From Anastatus disparis (lineage: Eukaryota; Arthropoda; Insecta; Hymenoptera; Eupelmidae): a stretch of 64,000 bases of DNA. Below the pieces are notes generated by a model. That model was not told where the DNA came from and searched no databases. It saw only the letters and a list, made by a program, of their open reading frames with translations. The DNA is taken from positions 1,054,001 to 1,118,000 of the forward strand of contig JAFFSR010000301.1 of NCBI GenBank assembly GCA_017163975.1. Reading direction: 5' to 3'. The position numbers and the translations under genes were made by a program. Shown here piece after piece: positions 9,968 to 22,999 of the stretch (position 1 is the first letter of the stretch; each line of letters opens with the position of its first letter).

Positions 9968-10322
9968 CAGTCGACTACCTCGATATGACCGCTCTTTTAA
10001 TGGCCATACCCCTCCGTCAATGCTCGAATCTGATCCCTTCCATATTTACTAACTCTTGAGCCCTGTAATTCATATACGACATTTTTTATATGATCACGAG
10101 TTTCTTAAACTTTCATTGATAGGAAAAACATGGATTTGAAGACAAGAATATAAACGTAGGCTGAATCTAAAGCCAAAAAATGTAGTGCGCCCCTTGGCCA
10201 TAATCAGAGCGTGAGAAACTATTTCTCAATTCGAATAAAACGGTCATTGGTGGGGGTATATCGACACTTAGAATTTTACCTCCCTGTGTCGGCCTGGTAG
10301 GCCATATCGAGGTAGTTGACTT
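9968..10322. mobile_element. 355-bp TA-flanked MITE (mariner-like)
   Basis: The ends are CAGTCGACTACCTCGATATG and the imperfect inverse CATATCGAGGTAGTTGAC, flanked by TA on both sides (9966-9967, 10323-10324). A TA duplication and CAG terminus fit Tc1/mariner-type non-autonomous elements. It lies within the interior of the 9088-11943 foldback, so it inserted later. No ORF. Confidence 0.65.
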
Positions 10323-10758
10323 TAGTCACGATATAGACTTAGAAATATTTTATTATTATTTTTGAAAGATTTCCTGAATATATTATGTAATATTTCAAAT
10401 TAATCTTTCGGAATGATGTATGAAATATTTAGGAAATATTTCATGCTATGTGGGAGATATCTTTAAGTGAACAAGTTTTTTAATAATTAAATCATGTTTA
10501 AAGTTTAATAAAGATAATATTTTTTTCGTTATCAACTCTAATAGCAGACTAATTTATTTTCAGTTTCAGATTGCCAAAATTTCCATATTTTTGTAAATTA
10601 TTGTTACGTTCTTGTGTTATGTAATCATTGTCTTTATTTTTTAATTTGAACAGTTTATACCGTAAAGAACAGGATTCTTATCAGGGCATGATTTCTTTTA
10701 TATAATCAGAAACTACATCTTCTACGGTAACACTAACAAATATCAACTACAGAGCTGT

Positions 10759-10824
10759 CCCGCACAGCATGAAATGTTTTGAAATATTTCGAAAATATTT
10801 CAAACGTTTTATACTGTGTAGGGC
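10759..10824. repeat. 66-bp palindromic mini-element with GAAATATTTC core
   Basis: CCGCACAGCATGAAATG at the left mirrors the right end CGTTTTATACTGTGTAGGG with a few mismatches; GAAATATTTC and AAAATATTTC palindromes fill the core. It resembles a miniature of the CACATAGCAC-ended family seen elsewhere in the window. Confidence 0.5.
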
Positions 10825-11943
10825 TCACCTGCTTGCTTGTACTCCAACACAAGCTCGGCTCGCTAATGTATCTTTAGAATAGTAAAATATTTTAGTAATA
10901 TTACATTGCTATTTTGATGTTAATTACTTTTAAATCATGCTGTAGCACAACATGAAATATTTTTGCTGGCTTGGCGCATTATTTGGCGATATTTTGGTGG
11001 TGCTCGACAAAACATCGCACTGAACAATATAAACAATCTCAGTAAGAAGCTCTTAGAATCCATCAATATGTTTTTGAGGTTATTTCAAAGAAATCATACA
11101 AAGGATTGTCTCGAATACGTCAGAAAAATGATAGTTGAGGTCATTTTTAGTCACTATATGTATTTTTGAGGTTAATTTCATATCTTTTGGCTAAAAATTG
11201 TACTGAATAAAATTAAAAATCAGTACCAAGAAAGTTATTGGTCAGTGAATAAATTTTTAAGGTTACTTTGAAGATGACGTGATGAAATTATAGTTTAAGA
11301 TGGTAATAAAAAGATTACAGGAGTCTTTTTGGTCAAAAAACTATTTTTTTAAAGCTTATTTTCGTATTTTATGGATACCTATGGTATAAATCCGACTGAA
11401 TATCGATATTTAGGAAATGTTTTTGGTTGCTGAACGTGTATTTGGTGTTATTTTCATGATCAGAATGCAATAGAGCCTCTAAAATGCTATAAATCTATAA
11501 AATTTTCAGTTTTTTGATATTTTAGGTACTTTCCACCATTTCTACAAAAATCTGCAGTAAATATGAATGATAGATTTTATGAAAAGTAAAGTTTCTAAAA
11601 GTCAAAAATAAGTATGCATTCATACCGTTAATGTACAGGCCATTTTAAAATTTTCAAATTTATTTTTAGGTTATGTTTGAGACTTGTAAAATTTTATATA
11701 GTCACTAAATATATGCGTTATATTGTCCTCTTTTACCTCGATTTCGAATTTTGAAGATCTATTAAGAATTCACCTAATTATAGCAGAAAAACCGAAAAAC
11801 ACGTTTTTTGAGGTTATGAAGCAAATTTTGACCATAGGGATCTGAAACTTTCAGGATTTTAGTTTTTTGACAAGACAAAAAAATAAGCAAAGTTTCAGGG
11901 AAATCCGAGTTAATTTTTACATGCTAATTCGGCTATACTCTTT

Positions 11944-12930
11944 GGATTGATTTCAAAGTTATACTCAAAATTCGATGAGGCCCTTGAAAAGTATCTTTCA
12001 AGTAGACCTAGAAAAGTGAAAATTTAAAATCTTCTCACAACCTTTGCATAAGATTTTTTTTTCAAATATCCAGCTAAAAGTAATGTATATACGCTAATTT
12101 TTTATTAGATTTTGTGAAACTTTTTTGTGTAGGTTCCGCATCGTGATGGAATAGTTAAAAATGCAAAAATCAGTTATGAAATGGTTAAGTTTAGGGTATG
12201 CTTTGAAGCTTCATCATCTTATGAGAAACAATCTCAGGAAAAACTACAATATTTCATATGAAAAAATGAAAATTCAGTTTTAATTTTACACTAGCAAAAA
12301 ATACCTCGCTGCTATATTCGTATATATAAATTAGCTAATTCTAAAATGAAAAAGAATTGCTGCAACTTATGAATTTTGATATTGTAGTTTTGTACTGAAT
12401 TGAATTTTTATATTTTTATAAAAAAGATCAATTAAAATTACAATATGAAATAATCGAAAACAGTATTTGAAATTTGCTAGAACTAACAACTGCACGGAGA
12501 AAGGAAAGTATTGATGAAATAGGTTCTAAATATAGTAAATCTAATTTATGTACTAAGATATTTGATAAAAAAATGTCGATATAATTTCAATTAGTACTAT
12601 TGAATTTTAGGGACTAATGTTCGTACTATTATTTTATAAAGTAATAGCATAAATTTTCGATGCTCAGTATCTTTTTTTGTTACTAAGACTGATATTTCAC
12701 CTACTCAATTTAAGGACAATATTTCGCAGAAAATGTGATTGTTAATCTCTTTTCGTGCGGCTTTTACTATTACTAAAATTAAAAATTATTAAATATAGAA
12801 TTATTCATATAATATATAACACTTTTAAATTACTGATATTTAAGGAATAAAATGATACATATTTATCTTCGATATTCCGTTTTAAAATAGTTACTTTTAA
12901 GTTTTAAATTAATTATTAGAAATTTAAAAT

Positions 12931-12985
<55 letters not shown>

Positions 12986-13070
12986 ATGATTAACATTATA
13001 TTTATTAACTGTTTTACGTTAATAGGTATTAGTTATATTGAAGTTTCTCGCTCCTAACGTTGCTTGGTTA
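11944..13070. other. AT-rich non-coding spacer
   Basis: No ORF of note and no recognisable gene. It contains a dinucleotide AT run (12933-12982) just before the next foldback element. Confidence 0.5.
12933..12982. repeat. (AT)n microsatellite
   Basis: About 25 uninterrupted AT dinucleotides. Confidence 0.95.
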
Positions 13071-15238
13071 AAGGGTACCCCCCATTAAGATAGGTAAAAT
13101 GCCCCCCATCACGGAATTCAAATTTTCGTCCAAAATTAGTTAGTGTTTGCTCAAAAATGAAATTTTAAACTGCGACCTGCTACCCCTCCCCCCTCCAGTA
13201 CTCCTAACCTCAAAAAAACGTGTTTTTTTAAAAATAATTTTTTTCGGCACCTTATTGACGGTTAAGAAATTTGAAAAAAATTGAGCATATTCTATATAAA
13301 AATGCGCATTTACTGTAATATTTTCAGCTATTTTTGACGTCAAAAACTAACCTAAAAACCATAAAATATTCTTAAAATTGCTCTAAAAACTTTAAAAAAA
13401 GGGGTGCCACCTCAAAAATTCGTGAAAAAATGAGGATTTGCGTCCTCAATCTGCCCTATTTTGCCCAGATTTTTTGGAGTGGTGCGCTATATTTAAAAGT
13501 CGAAAAACCCTGTTTTTTAGCTATTTTTTATCAATTTTTTGCTTTTTTTGCTTTGTCAGTAATAGTCACAACAAAACTAATGGCACCATCGGATTCTACG
13601 CCAAAAAATACATAAAAAATATGTATAATACTCCGTTCTAATATTTTTGGATCACTAGCTATAAAACAAAAATGGAAAAGAGGCTGCTATGAGCATGTCG
13701 GGGCAACTCACTTTTTCCGTGGGATTTGTGAAAAGTTACTTAAAAGTATAAACAACAATAATTACATGTATTTTTTCATATTTTTTGACGAAGAATACAG
13801 TGTTGTAGCTATATTTTCTATAACTTGGCTCTGGTCAAATATCAGAGCCAAGAAAAGAACTTACAATAGGTCCTTTTTAATAGGTAACACCTGAAGCGTC
13901 CGGCAAAGAAGAATAAATCGTTTTTCTTATTTAATAATTAAGAGGCGGTCGGAACCAAATCGGTGACTTAGTTCGGTGCTTGTAATAAATGCTTATAATA
14001 ATTTATTCATTTATTAATATGGTAAAAATATAGTCATTTCCTCTAGTCATGTATGTAAAGAATAATTTAAAATAGTGAAAGCCACAAAAGTATACAAAAT
14101 ATTGTTATAAAGCGAAAAATCCCACCTAACAATCGACACGACAGTTTTTTGCATGCGGTATATGTCAAGTCAGTTTGATATTTGTAATAAATGCTTATAA
14201 TAATTTATTTACTTATTCATATAGTAAAAATATAATCATTTCCTCTAGTCATGTATATAAAGAATAATTTGAAATAGTTGAAGCCATAAAAATATACAAA
14301 ATACTATCGTAAAGCGAAAAATGCTGACTTGACATATACCGCAAGTCACCAATTTGGTTCCGACCGCCTCTTAATTATTAAATAAGAAAAACGATTTATC
14401 CTTCTTTGCCGGACGCTTCAGGTGTTACCTATTAAAAAGGACCTATTGTAAGTTGTTTTCTTGGCTCTGATATTCGACCAGAGCCAAGTTATAGAAAATA
14501 TAGCTACAACACTGTATTCTTCGTCAAAAAATATGAAAAAATACATGTAATTATTGTTGTTTATACTTTTAAGTAACTTTTCACAAATCCCACGGAAAAA
14601 GTAAGTTGCCCCGACATGCTCATAGCAGCCTCTTTTCCATTTTTGTTTTATAGCTAGTGATCCAAAAATATTAGAACGGAGTATTATACATATTTTTTAT
14701 GTATTTTTTGGCGTAGAATCCGATGGTGCCATTAGTTTTGTTGTAACTATTACTGACAAAGCAAAAAAAGCAAAAATTGATAAAAAATAGCTAAAAACAG
14801 GGTTTTTCGACTTTTAAATATGGCGCACCACTCCAAAAAATCTGGGCAAAATAGGGCAGATTGAGGACGCAAATCCTCAACTTTTCACAAATTTTTGAGG
14901 CGGCACCCCTTTTTTTAAAGTTTTTAGAGCAATTTTAAGAATATTCTATGGTTTTTAGGTTAGTTTTTGACGTCAAAAATAGCTGAAAATATTACAGTAA
15001 ATGCGCATTTTTATATAGAATATGCTCAATTTTTTTTCAAATTTCTTAACCGTCAATAAGGTGCCGAAAAAATTATTTTTAAAAAACACGTTTTTTTGAG
15101 GTTAGGAGTACTGGAGGGGGGAGGGGTAGCAGGTCGCAGTTTAAAATTTCATTTTTAAGCAAACACTAACTAATTTTGGACGAAAATTTGAATTCCGTGA
15201 TGGGGGGCATTTTACCTATCTTAATGGGGGGTACCCTT
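13071..15238. mobile_element. Long foldback element with about 0.9-kb inverted arms
   Basis: The left arm 13071-13969 starts AAGGGTACCCCCCATTAAGA; the right arm 14343-15238 ends with its inverse TCTTAATGGGGGGTACCCTT. The arms are near-identical over their length (mismatches and a few indels only). The loop holds two direct copies of a roughly 145-bp unit. Short ORFs in the arms occur in mirrored positions and show no protein family. The ends do not match a superfamily known to me, and no target duplication is obvious. Confidence 0.8.
13979..14335. repeat. Direct repeat pair in the foldback loop
   Basis: Two copies (about 13979-14124 and 14193-14335) share TTGTAATAAATGCTTATAAT, the segment CATTTCCTCTAGTCATGTAT and CAAAATA..AAAGCGAAAAAT. 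A short inverted pair, TGCGGTATATGTCAAGTCAG and its complement, at about 14155 and 14325 brackets the second copy. Confidence 0.7.
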
Positions 15239-15659
15239 TTCTTTTATTATATTATTATGTATGAATGACTAATTTTAAGTATATAAGAATTAATTAATTT
15301 AAGTTAATTTTGAGTACTGAATAATATTAAAAATAATTTGATTAAACATAATATAAAAATGTATGTACACATGTGCTTAAAGTAAAAAAGTGTATAAGTT
15401 ATTCCATCAAGAGACTATTTCTTATTCTAATAATATACTTCCATAAGAAAAACGAAGATAGAACGATATTTGATATAAATAAATTGAAAACTAAAAACTG
15501 AGTAACAACTATAATTTCCACACCTTAACATATGACCATGAATTTAAATTATAAAATTAATTTTTACGTGAAACATGCTTAAAAAAAATTTCGTGTTCAT
15601 TTCTAATAAAAATATCTTCACAAATTTTTTTTATATATATGAAATACGAAATTTAAATA

Positions 15660-16460
15660 GAAACTAGCTCGCCACAGCGGCCCTTTGGGCCGCTGTGGCT
15701 CGCACCTCGGGCCTTGCGTCGCTTCTTGCATATAAGGCACGACCGAAAATGCTCGCGCTTCGCGCTCGCTATTTGATATTTAAAGAGTATTAAAACAAAT
15801 CATTTACAAATGTAAAAGCATTAAAAGTTAATCTTATTTTTTTCATTGTATTTATTATCACAACTTTCAACAGGATATTTGAATTCATTGTATTTATTTT
15901 TAAAAAAAATTTATTATTATTTAAATTTTTCTTATGAATTAAGTTGATTGATTCCGAAGAAATTTATGTTATGTGAAAAAGACATATTTTCATTAATTTA
16001 TACTTTTTAAAGTTTAAAATAGGATAATCTATCAAAAGTTACAAGAAAAAAAAATTATTTCATAGTTCAGTAGCTTAAAAGTGAAGTTTTGTATAAAGTT
16101 TTTATTTGATCTGAATCATTCCGACGGGGGATGATTTAAAACAATAATACAAATAAATGTTGGTGGTTTAAAAAAAATCTTTCTAGCTGTTTTAAAACAG
16201 TTATCCCTTTAGAGGTTGAAGAAATGATTTTTTGGTGATAACTTGAAAAAAACGAATTTTGAAAAAAAGTATATGAAATTCATAAACTTGATTTCTCACA
16301 CACATACATCCATACATACATTTTAAGGAAGCCTCGTAATAGTCTTATTTTGCTATAAAAATAAGTTTTTTATCATAAAATAACATATTTAAAAAAGTTA
16401 CATTTTTCGCGATGTCGAAAATATAAGGCACTTCCGTATAGCGGTCGTGCCTAAAAACCA
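15660..16460. repeat. GC-rich hairpin block and inverted AAGGCACGACCG pair
   Basis: A local GC island in AT-rich DNA starts with a perfect 12-bp-stem hairpin (CCACAGCGGCCC, loop TTTG, GGGCCGCTGTGG) at about 15671-15698, followed by GCTCGCGCTTCGCGCTCGC. AAGGCACGACCG near 15736 is inverted near 16442 (CGGTCGTGCCT), both close to TATAAGGCAC. The 0.8 kb between could be a degraded mobile element. A Helitron-like 3' hairpin is possible, but the terminal motif is not demonstrated. Confidence 0.45.
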
Positions 16461-16465
16461 TAAGA

Positions 16466-16926
16466 TTAACCCTTTACTGGCACCGTGGGTAAAATTTACC
16501 CCAAACCTTCTTTAAGTTCATATAAATTGTACTAAGATCTTAATAATGGCCTAAGTGGCGACATCTGTCAGTAGTTGACATCCTTAACTAAAGATTTATG
16601 AGGTGTACATAGTGTAGATGGCATCGGTGTGTGTTGGAGAGCCACCCAAAGTGGACGTTACGGATTTCTGGGGTATTAAAAACCAAAATTTGAAAAAACT
16701 GAATTTTCCCGTTTTTTTTCAAAATTTTTTTTACTAACTTAATTTAAACAAATAAATATAAAAACAATTTGACTTTAAAAAACATACTCTAAGTAACGTT
16801 AGAAAATTTTTTGTACAATAATATTAAGTACCGGCTGCATGAGACTCGCTTGAGTACCTTGGGGTATTAAATACCCCACAGTGCCACTTACGTATATCGG
16901 TACCAACAGTGCCAGTTAAGGGTTAA
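16466..16926. mobile_element. piggyBac-like MITE with TTAA target duplication
   Basis: TTAA at 16466-16469 and 16923-16926 flank a 453-bp element. Its ends are CCCTTTACTGGCACC and the inverse of CCCTTAACTGGCACT (13 of 15 matching). TTAA plus CCCTT termini are the piggyBac pattern. A GGGGTATTAA motif recurs internally. No ORF, so non-autonomous. Confidence 0.75.
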
Positions 16927-17270
16927 AATACACGTTTTTGGTTAATTTTAAATGAGAATATTTCAGAATAATAAAATAACTATTCGCAATTACTTAACAA
17001 TCTTTTTTGCATCTAATATAAAATTTTAATGAGATACAAATATTACAAAGTGTATGTATTACAAGTAAGGTTTGCATATCATAAATATTATAATTTTTAG
17101 AAAATTCTTGATATTAATAGATTATTAATTAAACAATTTAAATATTTTTTTATTGATGACAAGTAACTTTTCAAATATAGTCAAAATAATACTGTAAATA
17201 TCAATCGAATAACTTTTTGATGAAAATTAATTTGAACGCTATAATTATTAAAATGAACATTTTTATTTAA

Positions 17271-19574
17271 CACATAGCACGAAAGATTCGGGAAGCTTCC
17301 ATCGAAAGGTTCGAGGAAGATTTCAATGTAAGCTTTACGGAAGGTTCAGGGAAGCTTACATGTAATATTCCATGAGGGCTAAATGGAAGATTACAAAATA
17401 GCTTTCAGTAAGCTTCCGAAAAGTTATATCCGAATATTATTTGGAAGATTACTTTACATTTGCAGAAAGCTTGCAGTAACATTTTGCAGAAGATTCTATT
17501 CAGACTTCCTGCAGCCTTTCACAGAATATTATAGGAAAGATATATTAATGTTCCCAGAAAGTAATTGCAAAGTTTCAGAAAAAAAATACATTAGCTTGTA
17601 GTAAATATCATGAAAATTATTCAGTTGCATTTTTAAATTAATCTATTCCTTTGTTCATAAGAATTTTGTATTCCTGGTACAAAATCGAACAATTTTAATT
17701 TATATCATTGGACTCCAACATTTTAAATAATTCTGATGAAGAAATTTATTTGAAAATTTAATAAAATAATCTTCATGGTACATACTATAAGCTTATGCAT
17801 TTCTTTTTCTAAAATTTTACAATAAAATGAAAAGTCAGGCAATATTTATGAGTACAGGTGTAGTGTCTGCCTTACATTAATTTAATTTTATAGATTAAAA
17901 ATACTGTCTTTTTTTTAATTAAATTAAATTTTCATATTCTTTTTACAAAATTTATAGCAGATTATTTAAATATAAAATAAAACATATTACATTTTAAATG
18001 ATTGAAAATTTTTTATAATTTTGTATAACTTTCAATAAAGAATTTTTATTATTATTGATTTTAATTAATGAATAAGAACCCAAAAAATATGTTATTTTTT
18101 AACAGAAAGTCGTTAATTTAATAAAATTTTATAAATTAAATAAATTAATTACAAAATCTAAATATCTTTACAATGTTTTGAATACATGAATTTTATCAGA
18201 TAAAAGATTTTTCCTCAAAAAAAGCATAATCTTTTGTGTTCTTTCACTAACTAAAAATTAATAGTAATAGAAAATTTCTACCCAAAGTTACATAATTATA
18301 AAAATTAATTTATTTAATTTGTAATGCTTTTTCCGTATTTATATTATAATCCCCCATTATTATAAATTAAAAATATAATCTGTCTTTGTTAAATTAATGT
18401 ATAAAGATATTCTTTTTAATATAAAAAATTAATATCAGATTATTATATGAATACGAATAAAACAGATTACAAAGTAAATGATTAAAAGTTTTTATAATTG
18501 TATAACTTTAGATAAAAAATTTCTTTTAATATTAATTTAAGTTAGTAAATAAGCAACAAAATATTTTGTTGCTTTTTTAAAGAAAAGTCTTTGATTGAAT
18601 AAAGTTTTAAGACAGAGTATTGTATTATTTAAGTTTTTTCAAATAAATTTATTTTAAAATCTATATAAAATGAATTTTTAAACTTCATATAGCATGAAAA
18701 TGTTTATGTGTGAATAATACGTAAGTACATGTACATATACATTTATCTGTATACATAAAAAATATTTGAATTTAAAAAAATAGTGAAATATATGCATGTG
18801 CAACATAATTTATTGAAAAAAAAAAAAATTTTGTTTAGTCGAAAATCGAACTACCGACAGATATCTTACAAGTCCGTCACCTTCAATTGGCAGTTATGCC
18901 TACAGGGGGATACGCGTTGAATGGGCGTTTTGTACCTAAGTGGTGAGATAATACCACATTTACTATATAAGTGGAACGTTGGCGGTTTTGAGTATGTACC
19001 CACAGCGCTTGCCTTAAAAACGTAAGTGCGTCTTTATAATTATACGTAAATCCTAATATATGTGAATATATGTATTGACGTATAAATATGATAAAATAGC
19101 ATGTTGTAAGTAAATATGTGTTTTTCACAGCAAATATTTGTAAAATATAGAATAAAAAATAGAATGTTAAACGAAATCGGAACAAAATACCTTGCGGACG
19201 GTGAAAAAGAATAAAATTAACCCATTGATATTTGAATTATTGACTTTCCTAAAGCCTCCAGGAACCTTACACTGGAATCTTCCTGGAAGCTTCTAGCATT
19301 TTTTATGGAAGCTTCCATGAAGTATTTTTGGAAACTCACGGCAATCTTCCCTGAAAGCTACTTGTAAGATTCAAAAGGTATTTATGCTAGCTTCCATGGA
19401 AGCTTACTGATTTCTTCCACGAAAACTTCCTGGAATCTTCCATTGAATTTTTCTGAAAGAAAAGTGCGCGGGATATTTTACGCTTCCAGGAAGCTTACAT
19501 GGAAGCTTCCGGGAAGTTTTCGAACCTTTTATGGAAGCTTCCTAAAAGCTTCCCGAAAGTTTCGGTGCTATGTG
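17271..19574. mobile_element. CACATAGCAC-ended element with AAGCTTCC palindrome arrays
   Basis: The ends are CACATAGCAC (17271) and GTGCTATGTG (19565-19574). About 300 bp inside each end is filled with degenerate copies of GGAAGCTTCC and AAGCTTACC-type decamers, themselves palindromic. The 1.7 kb middle is AT-rich with no gene, but holds a tRNA-like sequence near 18840 and a partial copy of the GTAGTGTCC MITE (about 17640-17877). The right 115 bases are shared with the palindrome arm starting at 19460. Same family as 49701-51567. Confidence 0.6.
18838..18893 (-). other. tRNA-like sequence (degenerate)
   Basis: On the minus strand, GGTGACGGACTTGTAAGATA continues into an anticodon-arm-like stem and GGTAGTTCGATTTTC, close to a Pol III B box (GGTTCGANTCC). 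Overall cloverleaf pairing is poor, so this is a relic or a tRNA-derived promoter, not a working tRNA. Confidence 0.3.
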
Positions 19575-21124
19575 GGCTACAATCTATTGTAATAATTATT
19601 TTTTTAATATATATATATATCTTAAGAAGATAATAATTTCGTTTGATGAACAGTTATATCAATATTATATATTTATAATTGTATAACTTTATTTATTAAA
19701 TTAAAATTTTATCCAGTTATGATTCAGAGAATAAAGTATTATAATTAGTTTTTATAAAAATATATTATTTAAAAAATTACTTGTTAACAATTTTTTATAA
19801 ATAACATACATTTAACCTTAATTACATTCTCGTTTGTACACGTGTTTGTATTTAAATGAATTGTCATTAGTATAAAATTGTTAGCAATTAAATATATTCA
19901 AATGTATTCCATTAAAGCAATAATATTTTTATTAAGAGAAACATATTAATTTTTAAAATATATCAAATTACCTCATTTGAAAAATTATCATTACATGATA
20001 TAAAAATATTTTTACTAATATCGTTTTAACATAAATTTTATAAAATAAAATCTTAAAAAATTATTTATTTAATATTAAATTTTTGTTAATAGTCAATTAT
20101 AAAGATAGGAAAATATATGAAATATGACTGATTCCATCTCAAATCATGCAGACCGACTGCACCTATCTCTCTGAACTGCTTAAAAATTTTTTATATTATT
20201 CTACTTTGAAAATAAGCGTATACGTATTTTTTTATTTTTTAATATCATCAAAAATGCAGTTTTTATACACTTTTTAAAAATAACTTATAAATTTTCAATT
20301 CTCAAAAATCGAAATTTTTTTTTTTTTTTTTTAATCGTTTTTATCCCTGTAGTGATCTTTATGAATGAATTTAGGCTCGTTCAATGCTACAGAGGATGCT
20401 CTTTTAATTCCACCGTCTTTTATTTTTTTTAACAAAAAAACGGAAGTGCAATTGCACTTTTTGTAAAAAATAAAAAATGCATTTTTCTCAAAAAAGCCAT
20501 TTTTTTTTGTCTCAAATTTTTTTTATGGATAGGTGGCCTTAAGACCTATATTTTCATCGGTGTGGAATTTGGAATATTTTGGTTTAGTAAGAAATATAAA
20601 AAAAATTGAGAAAAAAATTTTCATATTTACATAAATGCACTGAGAGAAAATTCATGCTAATAGAGCATGCGAACTGCCATCTATGCGAGCATATAAAACA
20701 TTGATACAAATATGACAGGCCGTGAGAAGCTCTATTAGTATTGGATTACCTTATACTAAAAAAGATGGTATGGAGAGTAACTAAAGCATGAACGGCATTC
20801 ACTGATGACTCGCGTGGTATACTTCGATGACTCCCCACTCTCATATCCTTTGTTTGCTTGAGTCGCCTCCTCTTTTTGGGTGGCGACGCGAAAAAACACG
20901 GCTAATCTATACCCAAAATTATGTTGCAAATTTCTTTAACGTATTTTCGTAGCGTGAATCTTTTATTTCTTTTCTTTTCTTTTTTTATGAAGGGCGATAC
21001 GTTATAAATATAACCTGTTAAACTTTTTAACTTTAAATAATTTATTTTTAACTTAAAATTTAATTATTTTAAACCGCTGGGGGGCAGATGAGCATGTACG
21101 ATTTTACGCCAAAGATATTTCGGA

Positions 21125-21192
21125 GTAGCGTTGGTCTAGTGCGTAACGTTCACGCTTTTCCTTTTGAGTACGCGAGTTCAACTCTCGGCTAG
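21125..21192 (+). other. tRNA-like sequence in left arm of CACTG element
   Basis: GTAGCGTTGGTCTAGTGCGT resembles a Pol III A box; GCGAGTTCAACTCTCG resembles a T arm with B box; a T run follows at about 21190, like a Pol III terminator. Pairing is incomplete. A mirrored copy is in the other arm. Confidence 0.4.
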
Positions 21193-21774
21193 GGTCACTT
21201 TTTTTTAATTTTTTTTATTGTTTTAATATTTTTTATTCCTTTTTATATTTATTTTTTTAGATTTTGTATTTTTTTAATAATTTTAAAATTTAATTTTTCA
21301 CAAGTACGCTTGTTTTTTTCAATGAAAATTTTTAAAATAAATTATTCTTTATAGGTAGTAATTACAAATATTGATAAATAAATAATAGTGATGTTTATTT
21401 TATAATAGTATAGTTTAATTTATTTATAATTTAGTTTATAAAATTTACAATAAATTACAATAAATAAATAAAACTGAGATATTATTATTTATGTTATAAT
21501 ATATATTGTATATTGAAATATGTTTATAAAGACAAAATTGAACTATAGTATTGTAAATATCACTATTATTTATTTATTAATATTTTAAATTATTTTCTAA
21601 ATGAAATAATTTATTTAAAAATATTAATAAAAAAAACGAGCATATTTTAAGTAACTTGTGAAAAAATAGATTTTAAAATTAATAAAAAAATAGAAAATAA
21701 AAAAATATAAATAAAAAAAAGCAATAAAAACTATTGAAATAATAAAAAAAAAGTTTAAAAAAAGTGGTTCTAAC

Positions 21775-21842
21775 CAAGAGTTGAACTCGCGTACTCAAAA
21801 GGAAAAGCGCGAACGTTACGCACTAGACCAACGCTACTTCGA
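21775..21842 (-). other. tRNA-like sequence in right arm of CACTG element
   Basis: Inverted counterpart of the + strand copy at 21125-21192, with GAGTTGAACTCGCG and ACTAGACCAACGCTAC on the + strand. Minor differences between the copies; the downstream T run is conserved as A's at about 21750. Confidence 0.4.
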
Positions 21843-22454
21843 AATATTTCTGGCGTAAAATCGTACATGCTTATCTGCTCCCTCAGCGGTTTAAAATAAT
21901 TAAATTTTAAGTTAAAAATAAATTATTTAAAGTTAAAAAGTTTAACAGGTTATATTTATAACGTATCTCCCTTCATAAAAAAGAAAAGAAAAGAAATAAA
22001 AGATTCACGCTACGAAAATACGTTAACGAAATTTGCAACATGATTTTGGATATAGACCAGCCGTGTTTGCTCGCGTCGCCACCCAAAAGAGGAGGCGACT
22101 TGAGCAATAGAAGAATGCCATAGTTAGCAGTAAAGAAAGAATAGTGGACAAGCCACGTTTACTTCCTTCACGTCCCATGAGAGGATACAGCGCTAGCTAT
22201 CGAAGGATATTAGAGTGGGGAGCTACTAAAGCATGTAAACAAACAGTTTTTGGATAGCACAAACCTCGTAAGAGTAGATGGCGCTGTTATTAAAGCATAG
22301 GATATTACTTACTAACTTTGGATACGTAGACTACATGCTCTATTGGCATGAATTTTCTCTCAGTGTGTAAATACTTCATAGATACAACAAATATTTCAGG
22401 AGTAAGCGCATTTTAGATATATATATATTTGTACGTACATAGCTTTTATGCAAC

Positions 22455-22469
22455 TCAAAGGGTTTGTGC

Positions 22470-22518
<49 letters not shown>

Positions 22519-22982
22519 GTAGTGCATAAATTTTGCGTTAAGTATGAGAAATTATGTAAAAAAAAAGTTCTATTTTTTTTTCCTTTCTTATGAGTTTTGG
22601 ACTTTTTCTTATTGCGCACATTCTTCTTTGACGTAATTTTTCTTTTCTTTTTTTTCTCTTTATTTAATAATTTTGTGAAAGGATGAGCAGCAGTTCGAGC
22701 CATATACAATTTTTTCTTTGTCCCTACTTTTACTTTCCATACGTGGGTTTTTTGAATGCCGGCCAATTTAGGGGTCTTAAGCCACTCTTTTATTTTGCTT
22801 TGCCTAAAAACTTCAATATCTTCTTTTGGCAGTAAGATTAATTTAATAGCGTCAGTGTTAGGTTGAACTTTTTTTACAAAAACATTTGCATCTTGTATTG
22901 ATTCAACATGACAATTTTGAAGATTATGTCTGGTTGCATAGTGTTTTACTAATTCACCGACGCCATCAACAGCACCTTTCAA
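22455..22982 (-). CDS. HGKG-type lysine-rich ORF, left palindrome copy
   Basis: A 175-codon frame starts at 22982 (MKGAVDGVGELVKHYATRH). It continues with LILLPKEDIEVFRQSKI and KVKVGTKKKLYMARTAAHPF, then a Lys-rich tail, and finally reads into the TA microsatellite as a Tyr-Ile run, so the native stop has been lost or the C-terminus is artificial. It is the mirror of 23000-23647. The GKGxVDGxG motif occurs in uncharacterised, transposon-linked proteins of insects and cnidarians; the function is not known to me. Here the upstream ATGHGKG part is missing, cut by the palindrome spacer, so this copy is 5' truncated. Confidence 0.5.
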
Positions 22983-22999
22983 GTAAACATGAAATGAAA

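Larger units (their letters stand above)
9088..11943. mobile_element. Long foldback element with about 621-bp inverted arms
   Basis: The left end (AAAGAGTATAGCCGAATTAG) is repeated in reverse complement at the right end (CTATACTCTTT at 11943). The two arms, 9088-9708 and 11323-11943, are nearly identical in inverted orientation and equal in length by my count. No transposase ORF lies inside. The 1.6 kb interior is filled with degenerate AAATATTT palindromes, a nested TA-flanked MITE (9968-10322) and a 66-bp mini-element (10759-10824). No convincing target duplication is seen at the ends. Superfamily undetermined. Confidence 0.8.
20638..22367. mobile_element. CACTG-ended foldback element (CACTA-like) inserted in the left palindrome arm
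   Basis: The element starts CACTGAGAGAAAATTCATGC and ends with the inverse GAATTTTCTCTCAGTG at 22365. Long imperfect arms meet near 21500. The right palindrome arm keeps the empty site (ATAAATGTAAATACTTC around 23650). The occupied site reads ATAAATG, element, TGTAAATAC, giving a 2-bp TG duplication. CACT termini with a 2-3 bp duplication fit the CACTA/EnSpm superfamily. No transposase; each arm carries a tRNA-like sequence. Confidence 0.7.

Noticed and set aside
15660..15780. CRISPR or bacterial origin for the GC-rich block
   Set aside because: No regularly spaced repeats, no bacterial gene nearby; a single hairpin and CG-rich text only.
18883..19185. 100-codon minus-strand ORF
   Set aside because: Hydrophobic, no recognisable domain, lies in AT-rich interior of a non-autonomous element and overlaps AAGCTTCC-type and tRNA-like sequence.
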